Shown: positions 8,757 through 17,744 of the stretch, piece after piece
Numbering within the stretch: the first letter of the stretch is position 1
Layout of the letters: every line of letters starts with the position of its first letter
Origin: Candidatus Poribacteria bacterium
GTDB lineage: Bacteria > Poribacteria > WGA-4E > WGA-3G
Reading direction: 5' to 3'
Length of the DNA: 64,000 nucleotides
Assembly (NCBI GenBank): GCA_958295945.1
Contig: OY282386.1
Span: 2,666,001 to 2,730,000, forward strand
Translations under genes and position numbers: made by a program
The notes under the pieces: model-generated
Databases searched by the model: none
The model's input: only the letters and a program-made list of their open reading frames with translations
Told to the model about the DNA's origin: nothing

Positions 8757-9437
8757 ATGAAAATCTTAGGTATTGACACCTCAACTCCTATCGGCAGTGT
8801 TGCCCTCATAGACGATGAGAACATAGTCGCCGAACATACACTCAATATCGTCCAAGCCCATTCCTCCCGATTGATGCCAGCAATTGATACTGTTCTGAAA
8901 TGGGGAGAGATTACCCCACATGAATTAGATGGATGTGCAGTCGGTATCGGACCTGGTTCGTTTACAGGAATCCGTATCGGTGTGGCAACAACAAAGTCGC
9001 TCTGCTATGCAGTAGACAAACCGATTGTCGGTGTATCAACATTAGAAGCAATCGCATATAATCTTCGATGGTCACATAGTGTTATTTGTCCGATTCTTGA
9101 TGCGCGCCGTAGTGAAATCTACGGCAGTATCTTTCAAGGTGGTGAAAAATGGCAACGTCTTGCTGACGATCTCTGCTTATCTATTGATGCATTTTTGGAT
9201 GAACTTGAAAGTCATACCGCATCAGATGCTATTCCCATTTTTGTAGGAGATGGACTTGCTACCTACGGAGATATAATCCGTGAACGTCTTGGTGAGAAAG
9301 TGCTGTTTGCAGATCCGATCTTTAATGTGCCACGTGGGTCAACTGTTGCAAAACTCGGCGCACAACGACTAAAACAAGGGGACACTGATAGTTATTGGAC
9401 TTTAGTGCCAAACTATGTTAGAATTGGGTTGTATTGA
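8757..9437 (+). CDS. tsaB: tRNA threonylcarbamoyladenosine biosynthesis protein TsaB
   Basis: Member of the ASKHA/glycoprotease superfamily. TsaB is the non-catalytic partner of TsaD and, with TsaE, makes the t6A37 modification of ANN-decoding tRNAs in the cytoplasm. The N-terminus MKILGIDTSTPIGSVAL is diagnostic, followed by HSSRLMPAID and the GIGPGSFTGIRIG loop (about residues 63-75). The length of 226 residues is normal. No tsaD or tsaE lies nearby, so the gene is detached from its partners here. Confidence 0.93.
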   Translation: MKILGIDTSTPIGSVALIDDENIVAEHTLNIVQAHSSRLMPAIDTVLKWGEITPHELDGCAVGIGPGSFTGIRIGVATTKSLCYAVDKPIVGVSTLEAIAYNLRWSHSVICPILDARRSEIYGSIFQGGEKWQRLADDLCLSIDAFLDELESHTASDAIPIFVGDGLATYGDIIRERLGEKVLFADPIFNVPRGSTVAKLGAQRLKQGDTDSYWTLVPNYVRIGLY

Positions 9438-9508
9438 TTCTGAATGCAAACCTACATTGATATTAATCTTGGATAACCTACCTATTTTTCTCTTTATTCT
9501 ACCATGAA

Positions 9509-10930
9509 ATGAAACGTATTCTAAAAAATACAACTACTCTATTGAGTGCTCACCTTCTCGGTCGTCTTACTTCGCTCATATTAACATTCTGGTTGATGCC
9601 TCAGTTTTTTACGGTGAACGAATTAGGTGGCTACTTTGTTGCAATCGCCTTAACCAACCTGATTGCAAGTCTAACAGAACTCGGCATACAAAACCCATTA
9701 ATTCGGGAAATGACACTAAATCTATCCCAAACGCGTCATTTTCTCGGCAACGCACTTCTTGTCCGAATTGTCTTGTCTGTAATCGCATACACACTCATGA
9801 TTGTCTTCGGTATCATTTTGTGGTCTACATCAACAATCGTGACAATGGTCGTCTATTTAGGATTAGCAGAGATTGTCAATTCCATCGCACAACTCTATAG
9901 ATGCGTCTTCCGAGCACATGAAGAGATGAAATATGAAGCGGTGACAGTACTGGCAGAACGTGGAATGCTACTCCTCGTTGGTGGTGGTGCGATCCTACTC
10001 GGATATAACATTGTAAATGTATGTCAGGTTTGGTTATTAGCAGGTTGTCTTAACCTTGTTCTGAGTATTGCATTTGCGCGGTTCCGCTTCACACCGCTAA
10101 GTTTTAAACCGAGTCGGAAGGTGATAGTAGGGCTGATGCAGCAAGCACTCCCCTTCGCAGTTGGCAACCTGTTCAATCTAGTCTATTTTCGAATTGATGC
10201 CATCATGCTGTCAAAACTTAGTCCGGACGGCGTAGATGCAAACACATGGTATGGATTAGCGTATACGTTAGTCAATGTCTTCACAATCTTACCGGGGGCA
10301 TTTCTGATGGGAGCGATGTTTCCTGTACTATCTCGTTTGTATGTCAATGAACGTGATAAATTACCGCAAGCATACACATTCGCTGTGCGGTGGATGGTAA
10401 TATGTGGCGTGCCATTAGCAATTGGACTTGCAGTGCTCTCACACGAAATTTCAAATCTGCTGTTTTTTAAGTACACGCCAGATACTATTGAGAAGATTGC
10501 CACAGCGTTGCGTTGGTTAAGTGCAACTGGAGGCATGGTTTTCTTGTCGACTGTCGTTATAACAATGCTTCGCGCTGCGGATAAACGCCGTGTGTTTTCA
10601 ATATTTATGGGGACAACGGCACTTCTGAACATCATTTTGAACTTTATACTGATTCCGCGGCTCAACCACGTAGGTGCAGCAATTGCAATGGTTATCAGTG
10701 AGATATACCTGTTGGTAATCGGGTTTAGCTACATTTCCAAACGAATTGCAAAACTGACTGAGTTCAGTTTTATTTTTAAGGTTGTTATCATTTCTGCTGT
10801 GATGGGTGTGGGGTTGGTGTTGTTGAAAGGGGTGCTGTCTATTTGGATTTTGATTCCGTTGGCGATGCGCTTTTATTTCGGTGGAATCGTCCTTTGGGGT
10901 GAGTTTTGGATTGGGTTTGAATCTGATTAA
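9509..10930 (+). CDS. Wzx-like polysaccharide flippase (MOP superfamily)
   Basis: A 473-residue integral membrane protein with about 12-14 hydrophobic segments, typical of O-antigen/teichoic-acid flippases that move undecaprenyl-linked glycans across the inner membrane. Support comes from the N-terminal pattern ILKNTTTLLSAHLLGRLTSLILTF, the internal LPFAVGNLFNLVYFRIDAIMLSKL, and a C-terminal VGAAIAMVISEIYLLVIG, all characteristic of this family. The ATG at 9504 is followed at once by a stop, so 9509 is the start. No glycosyltransferase cluster adjoins it. Confidence 0.8.
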   Translation: MKRILKNTTTLLSAHLLGRLTSLILTFWLMPQFFTVNELGGYFVAIALTNLIASLTELGIQNPLIREMTLNLSQTRHFLGNALLVRIVLSVIAYTLMIVFGIILWSTSTIVTMVVYLGLAEIVNSIAQLYRCVFRAHEEMKYEAVTVLAERGMLLLVGGGAILLGYNIVNVCQVWLLAGCLNLVLSIAFARFRFTPLSFKPSRKVIVGLMQQALPFAVGNLFNLVYFRIDAIMLSKLSPDGVDANTWYGLAYTLVNVFTILPGAFLMGAMFPVLSRLYVNERDKLPQAYTFAVRWMVICGVPLAIGLAVLSHEISNLLFFKYTPDTIEKIATALRWLSATGGMVFLSTVVITMLRAADKRRVFSIFMGTTALLNIILNFILIPRLNHVGAAIAMVISEIYLLVIGFSYISKRIAKLTEFSFIFKVVIISAVMGVGLVLLKGVLSIWILIPLAMRFYFGGIVLWGEFWIGFESD

Positions 10931-11048
10931 CTTTCGAAAAAGTGTAAGTTGCTTAATGTCTTCTGGTATACTCACACTGCATTCATCAATCAGGATATAC
11001 ATGTGCTCGTCTGATACGATAACTTTTACCCGTATAGAGAGATAATGC

Positions 11049-12320
11049 TCATGCATACAATTCCTGCAGCACTTCAAAATAATCGGGAAACGTCTTACTA
11101 ACGCAATCAGGGTCTTTAATCCGTATACCAGGCACTTTCAACCCGATAAGTGAAAATGCCATCGCAACGCGGTGGTCACTATAGGTATCAATCGATGCAG
11201 GAGTGATGGAGGAAGGTGAGATTTCAAGTCCATCCTGATGTTCAACCACATCCACACCTAATTTTCGTAGCTCCGTCACCATTGCGTGGATTCTATCAGT
11301 CTCCTGCCAGCGCGTATGTTCTATGTTACGGATAGAGACTTTGCTATCGGCAAAGGGGGCAATCGCAGCGAGAGTCAATGCGGTATCTGAAATATCCTTC
11401 ATATCCACATCAATGCCCTTCAACCGATGTGGTCCGTGGACAGTTATTCCTGCATCCGATACAGAAATCTGACACCCCATCTGCTCTAAGACGTGCACAA
11501 ATTGCACATCACCCTGTGCAGAATCTGTGGAGATATGTTGGACATTAACACATCCTCCGGTGAGTGCAGCTGCGGCGAAAAAGTAGGACGCACTAGATGC
11601 ATCCGGTTCAATGTAGTATGCACGCGGTTGATACTGTTGACCACCTGCAATATGGAAATATCTATAATCTTTGTGCGAAACCTTGACTCCGAACGCTTCC
11701 ATAACTGCCATCGTAATGTCAATGTAAGGTGTCTTGAGATCTCCGATGACCTCTATCCCCATACCCATATCGGCGTAGGGCGCGATGAGCAACAATGAGG
11801 TTAGAAACTGACTGCTTTTGCTCGCATCAAGTGATGTTTTGCCACCTTTTAGTCCTGATGCTTCAACGATGATAGGGAGATGACCGTTCTTATATTGCGA
11901 ACGAGCGGAAACACCGAGTTGAGTCAGGGCATCAAGTAAATCTGACATAGGACGGCTGCGCCGCATCGGTTCATCACCATCCAGCACAAATTCTCCGTGT
12001 CCGAGAGAGACAAAACTGATTAGTGATCGTGTCGTGGTGCCTGAGTTGCCTACATAGAGTTTCGCACCGTGGACAGGTATATTTCCACCATGTCCTATGA
12101 CGTTGAAAGTGGATTGTTCACTATTCTCCGATATTTGAATACCGAGTTGACGGAGTGCGTTGCACATATAGTGTGTGTCATCGCTGAAAAGGGCACCAGT
12201 CAACGTGGAGTTTCCGTTTGCAAGTGCAGCGACTAACAACGCACGGTTTGTAAAACTTTTGGAGCCAGGAACTGCAATTGTAACGTTAGGAGGGTATTGA
12301 ATCGGTTGAATTGATCTCAT
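11049..12320 (-). CDS. aroA: 3-phosphoshikimate 1-carboxyvinyltransferase (EPSP synthase)
   Basis: Sixth step of the shikimate pathway: shikimate-3-phosphate plus PEP gives EPSP. The 423-residue length is standard. Motifs visible: VPGSKSFTNRALLVAALA (PEP/S3P-binding Lys), LYVGNSGTTTRSL, LDGDEPMRRSRPMSDLL, and near the C-terminus YSDHRVAMAFSLIGL. Ala rather than Gly follows the FTNR motif, as in many class II-like enzymes. It lies 18 bases downstream of the dapA-family gene on the same strand, so the two are probably co-transcribed. Confidence 0.95.
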   Translation of the reverse strand: MRSIQPIQYPPNVTIAVPGSKSFTNRALLVAALANGNSTLTGALFSDDTHYMCNALRQLGIQISENSEQSTFNVIGHGGNIPVHGAKLYVGNSGTTTRSLISFVSLGHGEFVLDGDEPMRRSRPMSDLLDALTQLGVSARSQYKNGHLPIIVEASGLKGGKTSLDASKSSQFLTSLLLIAPYADMGMGIEVIGDLKTPYIDITMAVMEAFGVKVSHKDYRYFHIAGGQQYQPRAYYIEPDASSASYFFAAAALTGGCVNVQHISTDSAQGDVQFVHVLEQMGCQISVSDAGITVHGPHRLKGIDVDMKDISDTALTLAAIAPFADSKVSIRNIEHTRWQETDRIHAMVTELRKLGVDVVEHQDGLEISPSSITPASIDTYSDHRVAMAFSLIGLKVPGIRIKDPDCVSKTFPDYFEVLQELYA

Positions 12321-12338
12321 TATGTTTTGGCATTGTTT

Positions 12339-13238
12339 TTAGGACAATAATCCTAACTCGGTGAGTAATTCTTTGAGTTCTGATTTCTCTGTATCATTTA
12401 AGGGTAGCAAAGGACTCGTAGTGTATGCGTTGCAAATACCTAAAATCTCCAAACAGGCTTTCATTCCACTGACACCTTGTCCGTAAGAATAAAGTTTACT
12501 AAGTTTAATCATCCATTTTTGTAGGCGGTCAACTTCATCAATATTCCGTGTTTTCGCGGCATTGTAGAGTGCGACAGATTCTATCGGTGCAACATTTGAA
12601 ATGGAGATAACACCACCATCAGCACCGAATAACACTGCTGCGCCGATGATATAATGTGAACCGATAAAGATAGCGAAATCGTCGCGATCACCCAGCAAGG
12701 AGAGTAGATTGAGACAGTTTATCCAATCACCTGAGCTATCCTTCATCCCAACAATATTATCACAATCATCTGCGAGTTGAGCAACAATCTGCGGTTTGAT
12801 GGCGGTTTTAGCAGTAGATGGAATGTTGTATATCAACACTGGAAGGTCAGTGCTTGCAGCGATTGCCTGATAGAATTGTATGATGTCAGCGTCATCAGTA
12901 GATGGATAATAATAGCCAGGTGTAGAAGCAACAGCATCTACCTCATATTGCTGGGCAATTTTAATGTTTTGGATAACCCGTTGTGTGCTTGTGTCCATCA
13001 CACAACATATTATAGGCACGCGTCCTGCAACAGTCTTGGTTGCAATGTCTAATGCCCGTTCACGTTCTGCATTTGTCAATGTCGTGAACTCGCCTGAAGA
13101 ACCTAATAGATAAATCCCGTGGACCCCGTTGTCAATCAAGCGGTTGAGTTGTTTGACAAATCCCAATTCATCAACACGTTCCTTTTCGTCAATCGGGGTT
13201 ACCGTCGGTGTGAAAATACCTTCATATCTGATATTCAT
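12339..13238 (-). CDS. dapA: 4-hydroxy-tetrahydrodipicolinate synthase family aldolase
   Basis: Class I aldolase of the DapA/NanA family, which condenses pyruvate with an aldehyde through a Schiff-base lysine. Seen: GSSGEFTTLTNAERERAL (pyruvate-binding GxxGE), the catalytic Tyr in LIYNIPS and the catalytic Lys in IVGMKDSSGD. ATG 13238 is chosen because AGAGAGGG precedes it and the protein starts MNIRYEGIFTPTVTP, the usual family start; the frame is open for 17 more codons upstream. It could serve lysine/cell-wall synthesis or be a catabolic paralogue. The family contains several activities that cannot be separated by eye. Confidence 0.82.
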   Translation of the reverse strand: MNIRYEGIFTPTVTPIDEKERVDELGFVKQLNRLIDNGVHGIYLLGSSGEFTTLTNAERERALDIATKTVAGRVPIICCVMDTSTQRVIQNIKIAQQYEVDAVASTPGYYYPSTDDADIIQFYQAIAASTDLPVLIYNIPSTAKTAIKPQIVAQLADDCDNIVGMKDSSGDWINCLNLLSLLGDRDDFAIFIGSHYIIGAAVLFGADGGVISISNVAPIESVALYNAAKTRNIDEVDRLQKWMIKLSKLYSYGQGVSGMKACLEILGICNAYTTSPLLPLNDTEKSELKELLTELGLLS

Positions 13239-13371
13239 ATACCCTCTCTTATGTATTTGGTGGATTTTAGTGTGATTGCAGTTTAACAAAAGGGTAAATA
13301 AATGTCAATAAATTCTATAAATGTGCTATCATAAATACACTACATCTAATCGAATTACGGACCAATAATCA

Positions 13372-15162
13372 ATGACTATCCGAACACAACTCACACTTAG
13401 TTATATAGGTATTGTTCTGCTGGTTCTATTTGCCATGGGGCTTTTTCTCAGTAGTGCACTTAGAGGAGTGTTAAGTGATCGCATTACGGATGAGTTGGAA
13501 GTTCAGGCAGCATTGACCAGAGAATTTCTCCTCGTGGAACTGCCTGAAACCGATAGGTTTTCTCATAAATTAATAGACGGTCTTGTTGATAGGCTCGGAG
13601 AGACAGGGAAGGTGCGTTTGACATTCATCGGTAAAGATGGTACCGTTTGGGGTGATACAGAACGAGATGGAGTATCGCTAATTGAGATGAACGACCATTT
13701 ATCGCGACCAGAGGTACAGAAAGCAATTATGCATGGGTATGGCATGACTGAACGTGAAAGTGCCACAACACAGACAGAATATCGCTATTTTACGCTTCCA
13801 ATAGAAAGAGATGGAGAATCAATAGGTTTTTGTCGTGTTGCAATGCCGATGGAAACCATAAATACAGCACTCAGTAACCAACGACGAATGTTGTTATATG
13901 CTACTATAGCAGGTTCTGTTCTCGCAATTATATTTGGGATACTTAGCACTGGGGCAATTGTCAAACCAATTAGGCGATTGACGCAGATCACACAATCTAT
14001 TGCAGCAGGAGAAACGACATCCAAGGTTGAGGTAAAATCTAACAATGAACTTGGTCAACTGCTTAAAAACTTTAACCTGATGACTGATAGAGTTCAGAAA
14101 CAGATTGATAATATCTCAGTTGAGAATCAAAGGTTGGAGTCAATTTTGAATAATATGAATGAAGGGGTATTACTCGTCAACAATGCATCTGAGATGACTT
14201 ATGCTAATCCGGCAGCTATTGATATGTTAAACCTTCCTGCGATGTATGCTGGTAAAGCATTAATTGAAATCAATCGCATACCAGAGTTACAAGCGTTACT
14301 TTCGGAATCAGAACAGACAAGTTCTGTTGCCTTTGCAGAAATACGACTCGCTAATCTGCAAGAATCAGAATCAGAAGTAACTATTGTTCCAGTCGCTGCA
14401 AAAAGTGGGTATGTCATCGTTATACATGATGTTAGCCATGTTCGTCAACTGGAGCGTATCCGTGCTGATTTCGTTGCAAACGTCTCACATGAATTACGAA
14501 CACCTTTGACCACAATACAAGGATACGCAGAGACCTTACTAAGCAGCGAGTCAAAGAAGAGTAAGAAGCGTAAGGATTTTATTGTCAAAATATTAAATCA
14601 TTCTAATCGTCTCTCACGGTTGGTTTCCGACTTATTAGAGTTGGCACGTTTGGAATCGGGAGACGTGGAATTGAAAGTAGCACCATGCCATTTTAGCACT
14701 TTCTACGAACAGATTATGGATGTTTTTGAACCGGTACTGGAAGAATCAGAATTGGTTTTGAAATGGGATATTCCCGATGAACTGCCCCAAGTAAATGTAG
14801 ACCGTCAGTTATTCATGCAGGTTTTTGTAAATCTTATTGACAATGCTATTAAATATACCCCGGATGGTGGTGAGATTGAAATTTCAGCGAATATTCATCC
14901 AACAAACACAGAAAGTGCAGATGAATTAGTCGTCCATATAAAAGACTCTGGTATTGGAATTCCATTAGAGTCGCAATCTCGTGTTTTTGAACGTTTTTAT
15001 CGTGTTGATACAGGACGTGCTCGTAAGATGGGTGGCACAGGTTTAGGGTTAGCAATTGCCAAACATATACTTCTACGCCACAACGGACGGATATGGTTGG
15101 AAAGTGAGTTGGGACAAGGCACGGTGTTCTATTTTGCGTTACCTGTCCTGCCAGCAGATTAA
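13372..15162 (+). CDS. PhoR/WalK-type membrane sensor histidine kinase
   Basis: A 596-residue sensor kinase. TM1 spans about residues 8-30; a periplasmic sensor domain follows (30-170); TM2 spans about 174-194; HAMP about 195-248; a PAS-like domain about 252-355; the HisKA box VSHELRTPL places the phosphorylated His at 373; the HATPase_c N-box is FVNLIDNAIKYTPDGG, with later GIGIP and GGTGLGLAIAKHI loops. This is the architecture of PhoR/WalK/ResE. No response regulator gene lies beside it, so the partner is unlinked. It is convergent with tenA and overlaps it by 4 bases. Confidence 0.93.
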   Translation: MTIRTQLTLSYIGIVLLVLFAMGLFLSSALRGVLSDRITDELEVQAALTREFLLVELPETDRFSHKLIDGLVDRLGETGKVRLTFIGKDGTVWGDTERDGVSLIEMNDHLSRPEVQKAIMHGYGMTERESATTQTEYRYFTLPIERDGESIGFCRVAMPMETINTALSNQRRMLLYATIAGSVLAIIFGILSTGAIVKPIRRLTQITQSIAAGETTSKVEVKSNNELGQLLKNFNLMTDRVQKQIDNISVENQRLESILNNMNEGVLLVNNASEMTYANPAAIDMLNLPAMYAGKALIEINRIPELQALLSESEQTSSVAFAEIRLANLQESESEVTIVPVAAKSGYVIVIHDVSHVRQLERIRADFVANVSHELRTPLTTIQGYAETLLSSESKKSKKRKDFIVKILNHSNRLSRLVSDLLELARLESGDVELKVAPCHFSTFYEQIMDVFEPVLEESELVLKWDIPDELPQVNVDRQLFMQVFVNLIDNAIKYTPDGGEIEISANIHPTNTESADELVVHIKDSGIGIPLESQSRVFERFYRVDTGRARKMGGTGLGLAIAKHILLRHNGRIWLESELGQGTVFYFALPVLPAD

Positions 15163-15836
15163 ATTCCCCATCGTTGTTCTGTCCATGCCATCTCCCAAAA
15201 CAGGTATTCATAACGGCTGCTGAGGTGGAAATGGTGTTTTAGTCTCTCTTTTTCCGCTGTGCTACTTTCTAATGTAATTTCATTCAATAGGTTTCGCAAC
15301 CATTCACCTAAAGCAAGGAACTCAGGAGAAGCATACATATCAATCCATTCTTGGTATAGCGGTTCGGGAGAACCCCCTTGTTCATCAAGGTTTGTGCCGA
15401 TTTCTGCATAACCCCATTGACACGGTAACACTCCTGCAATCACATCTGCTAATGTGCCTGTTTGTGCGACGTTTAGTATGTGCCGCGTATATGCATGGGT
15501 TGTCGGTGCCATCGGTGCTGCTTCCATTTCAGCAGGTGTAATTCCAAATTTCTCACAATACCCGCGATGCAAATCCATTTCGGTGTTCAAGGTTTCATTT
15601 AGCAATTGGGCAAAGAGTGCCATCGTCTTTTCATCAGGTGCTTTGATAACACCATGTGCAAACACACGGCTATAATCCAATAAGAATAGGTAATCTTGGA
15701 TGAGGTAGTACTTGAATTTATCTTTAGGCAGACTTCCATCTGCGATACCACGGACGAAGGGGTGTTTTAGGTCTGCTTCCCAAATAGGAGCAGCATATTG
15801 GCGTAGTTCATCGGTGAATTTGGTGTGTTGTGTCAT
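15159..15836 (-). CDS. tenA: Thiaminase II / aminopyrimidine aminohydrolase, TenA family
   Basis: A 225-residue all-helical TenA protein, which salvages thiamine breakdown products by hydrolysing aminomethylpyrimidines. Support: FTDELRQYAAPIWEADLKHPFV at the start, KFKYYLIQDYLFLLDYSR, the conserved cysteine region LPCQWGYAEIG (the active-site Cys in the B. subtilis enzyme), and a C-terminal FWEMAW. It stands alone as a thiamine gene; its neighbours are unrelated. Confidence 0.92.
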   Translation of the reverse strand: MTQHTKFTDELRQYAAPIWEADLKHPFVRGIADGSLPKDKFKYYLIQDYLFLLDYSRVFAHGVIKAPDEKTMALFAQLLNETLNTEMDLHRGYCEKFGITPAEMEAAPMAPTTHAYTRHILNVAQTGTLADVIAGVLPCQWGYAEIGTNLDEQGGSPEPLYQEWIDMYASPEFLALGEWLRNLLNEITLESSTAEKERLKHHFHLSSRYEYLFWEMAWTEQRWGI

Positions 15837-15915
15837 ATCGTCTCCTTGAAAATGGAATAGGACTTCAATTACAGATTGCTTTTATATCATACCTTAACAG
15901 CACGAGGATGTCAAA

Positions 15916-16821
15916 ATGTTTGAAAGACTTGGAATAGTTACCAATATCTGGGCAAAAGAGATAGAAAATGGGGCTTGTTTTGATGATTTGATGGTTCAAT
16001 TCGGAGAAAACGGATTTAGAGAAATGGAGGTGCGTGAGGGCGATTATCTACGCAACTCCAAATTCGGAGTTCTTATTACAGCACTTGAAGAAGCCATGCT
16101 TGAATATTCTGATAACGAGTTCAAATCTATCTGTGATGTAGTGTGGAACGGCACTACTACAGATGTTATTAATCTGAATGATACGGAACACCCCAAACTC
16201 TTTGAGGAGATTGCGGATTTTGTTCAGAAAGCGTCCGGATTGACACTCAGTTATGCCATGTCGCACCCTTGGCTTTCAACACCACATGATATACAAGCAG
16301 ATAATCAAAAGATAGTCATTGCCAAGAAATTGGCATATCTGTTGTGTCCAGCGCGAGCAAGGTTGCGTCTTGTTGACTTGGACACTCAAGGTGAGATTGA
16401 CGAAAATGTTGCGATTGATAATCTGAAACGATACAACACATTACTGCCTGATTATCGCATGATTTTTGCTGTGGAAAACGCACGTCAATCAGCAACGATG
16501 ACCTTGAAATTGGCTGTTGCAGGTGGTGCTAAACTGACTTATGACGAAACAAACACATATCTTGCTGATGGAACGACTATCAATCCACCAGAGGAATTTT
16601 GGAAAGAAGTAAAAATGGACGACCTTACGTCAGTGCATTTCAAACAGAAGACTCAGGTAGGTGTATTATCAGAAGTAGGAGATGGATTCGTAGATTTTAA
16701 GGCAATTGCGCAACATTTGCAGTCTGGGAACTATACTGGCGATCTTTTGCTTGAAAATGCACCGACTATACAATCGTTAACCGATGCAATAAATAGTCGT
16801 AAATATCTGCTTGGGATGTAA
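15916..16821 (+). CDS. Sugar phosphate isomerase/epimerase-like TIM-barrel protein
   Basis: A 301-residue protein beginning MFERLGIVTNIWAKEI with ENGFREMEVREGDYLR, the pattern of AP-endonuclease-2/xylose-isomerase-like TIM barrels. Late segments RMIFAVENAR, KLTYDETNTY and VHFKQKTQ carry acidic and histidine residues in places that bind metal in this fold. The substrate cannot be read from sequence. ATG 15916 follows GAGGATGTCAAA. It ends next to a GC-rich inverted repeat and converges on a LamG gene. Confidence 0.62.
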   Translation: MFERLGIVTNIWAKEIENGACFDDLMVQFGENGFREMEVREGDYLRNSKFGVLITALEEAMLEYSDNEFKSICDVVWNGTTTDVINLNDTEHPKLFEEIADFVQKASGLTLSYAMSHPWLSTPHDIQADNQKIVIAKKLAYLLCPARARLRLVDLDTQGEIDENVAIDNLKRYNTLLPDYRMIFAVENARQSATMTLKLAVAGGAKLTYDETNTYLADGTTINPPEEFWKEVKMDDLTSVHFKQKTQVGVLSEVGDGFVDFKAIAQHLQSGNYTGDLLLENAPTIQSLTDAINSRKYLLGM

Positions 16822-16841
16822 AGAACAATGCGCCAGTAACC

Positions 16842-16862
16842 GGCGCGCTTCCAAAGCGCGCC
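16842..16862. terminator. Inverted repeat between convergent genes
   Basis: GGCGCGCTT and AAGCGCGCC are separated by 3 bases, giving a strong 9-bp hairpin between the stops of two convergent genes. No T-run follows on either strand, so it may be a dispersed palindrome acting as an RNA stem and not a true intrinsic terminator. Confidence 0.45.
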
Positions 16863-16882
16863 TTCCATTGATTTCCACATTC

Positions 16883-17677
16883 TTATTGGCGTTTTGCCTT
16901 GATTCTTCCCCAGGTGGTCGTCAGTTTTCCTATGGCATCTACGGATGATGGTTGCTGTTGGGAGATGGCAAGTTCCTTTTCGGTCAAGGGACGATTCCAT
17001 ACTTTGACTTCATCAATCAAACCTTTGTAAAACCGATTGAGATGTTCCCCAATCCAAATTGACTGTCCACTGTTGATGTCCAGTGTGTTGTCATCCTTTT
17101 CCTCAATCAATTTTCCATCAACATAGAATCTTATCTTTTTTGCATCTTGGTCTCTGACACCAGCGAGGACATGCCATGCGTTGTCGTTCAAGAAATCTGG
17201 AGAAGTTATCCCGACACTATTAGCACGTCCCTTATCCCGAACAGAAAATCCCATCTTTCCTCGTGCTGCTGCGTTGTCACCACTGACAGATAGTAACCAT
17301 ACTGCATCAGTGGCAGGACGATAGTTACCAACGATTCCATCGTTTTGGGGCGGTTGATCGTCTGTTTTGACCCACACCTGCACTGTCAATGAATCTCCTG
17401 TGGCAAAGGTGATGGAGGCTGCCAGTGGCACTTCAACAAAGTCATCCGTACCATCAAACAATAATGCCTCACCGAACTTACCCTCAGCAGTTTCTGCGTT
17501 ACCATTTATCGTTCCATCATTACCTTCTTCAGACTGATCTCTTACGGTATCACCTTGAATAGTGTTATCATCAAAACTTAGATGTAGGACTAATCCATTT
17601 GTTGGGTTGGCATCAATATGCGGTGCAATAGCGAAAAGCATGCCAAATAACGTGAAGGTTACAAATGCTTTTTTCAT
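16883..17677 (-). CDS. Secreted LamG-domain protein with conserved C-terminal tail
   Basis: A 264-residue exported protein. ATG 17677 is chosen: AAGGAG precedes it and a signal peptide follows (MKKAFVTFTLFGMLFAIAP, cleavage near HIDA). One concanavalin A-like LamG domain fills about residues 30-240, with NGLVLHLSFDD, GEALLFDGTDDFVEVP, SLTVQVWVK and GLIDEVKVWNRPLTEKE, all standard for LamG/Laminin_G_3. Such domains usually bind glycans or proteins. The last residues, GKLTTTWGRIKAKRQ, match the tails of the LamG proteins ending at 23264 and 63789. Confidence 0.85.
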   Translation of the reverse strand: MKKAFVTFTLFGMLFAIAPHIDANPTNGLVLHLSFDDNTIQGDTVRDQSEEGNDGTINGNAETAEGKFGEALLFDGTDDFVEVPLAASITFATGDSLTVQVWVKTDDQPPQNDGIVGNYRPATDAVWLLSVSGDNAAARGKMGFSVRDKGRANSVGITSPDFLNDNAWHVLAGVRDQDAKKIRFYVDGKLIEEKDDNTLDINSGQSIWIGEHLNRFYKGLIDEVKVWNRPLTEKELAISQQQPSSVDAIGKLTTTWGRIKAKRQ

Positions 17678-17744
17678 GATAAACTCCTTTTTCTGCTTAC
17701 GTGGCAACATATACCAGTATTTAGGAAATTACTCCGATTATTGC

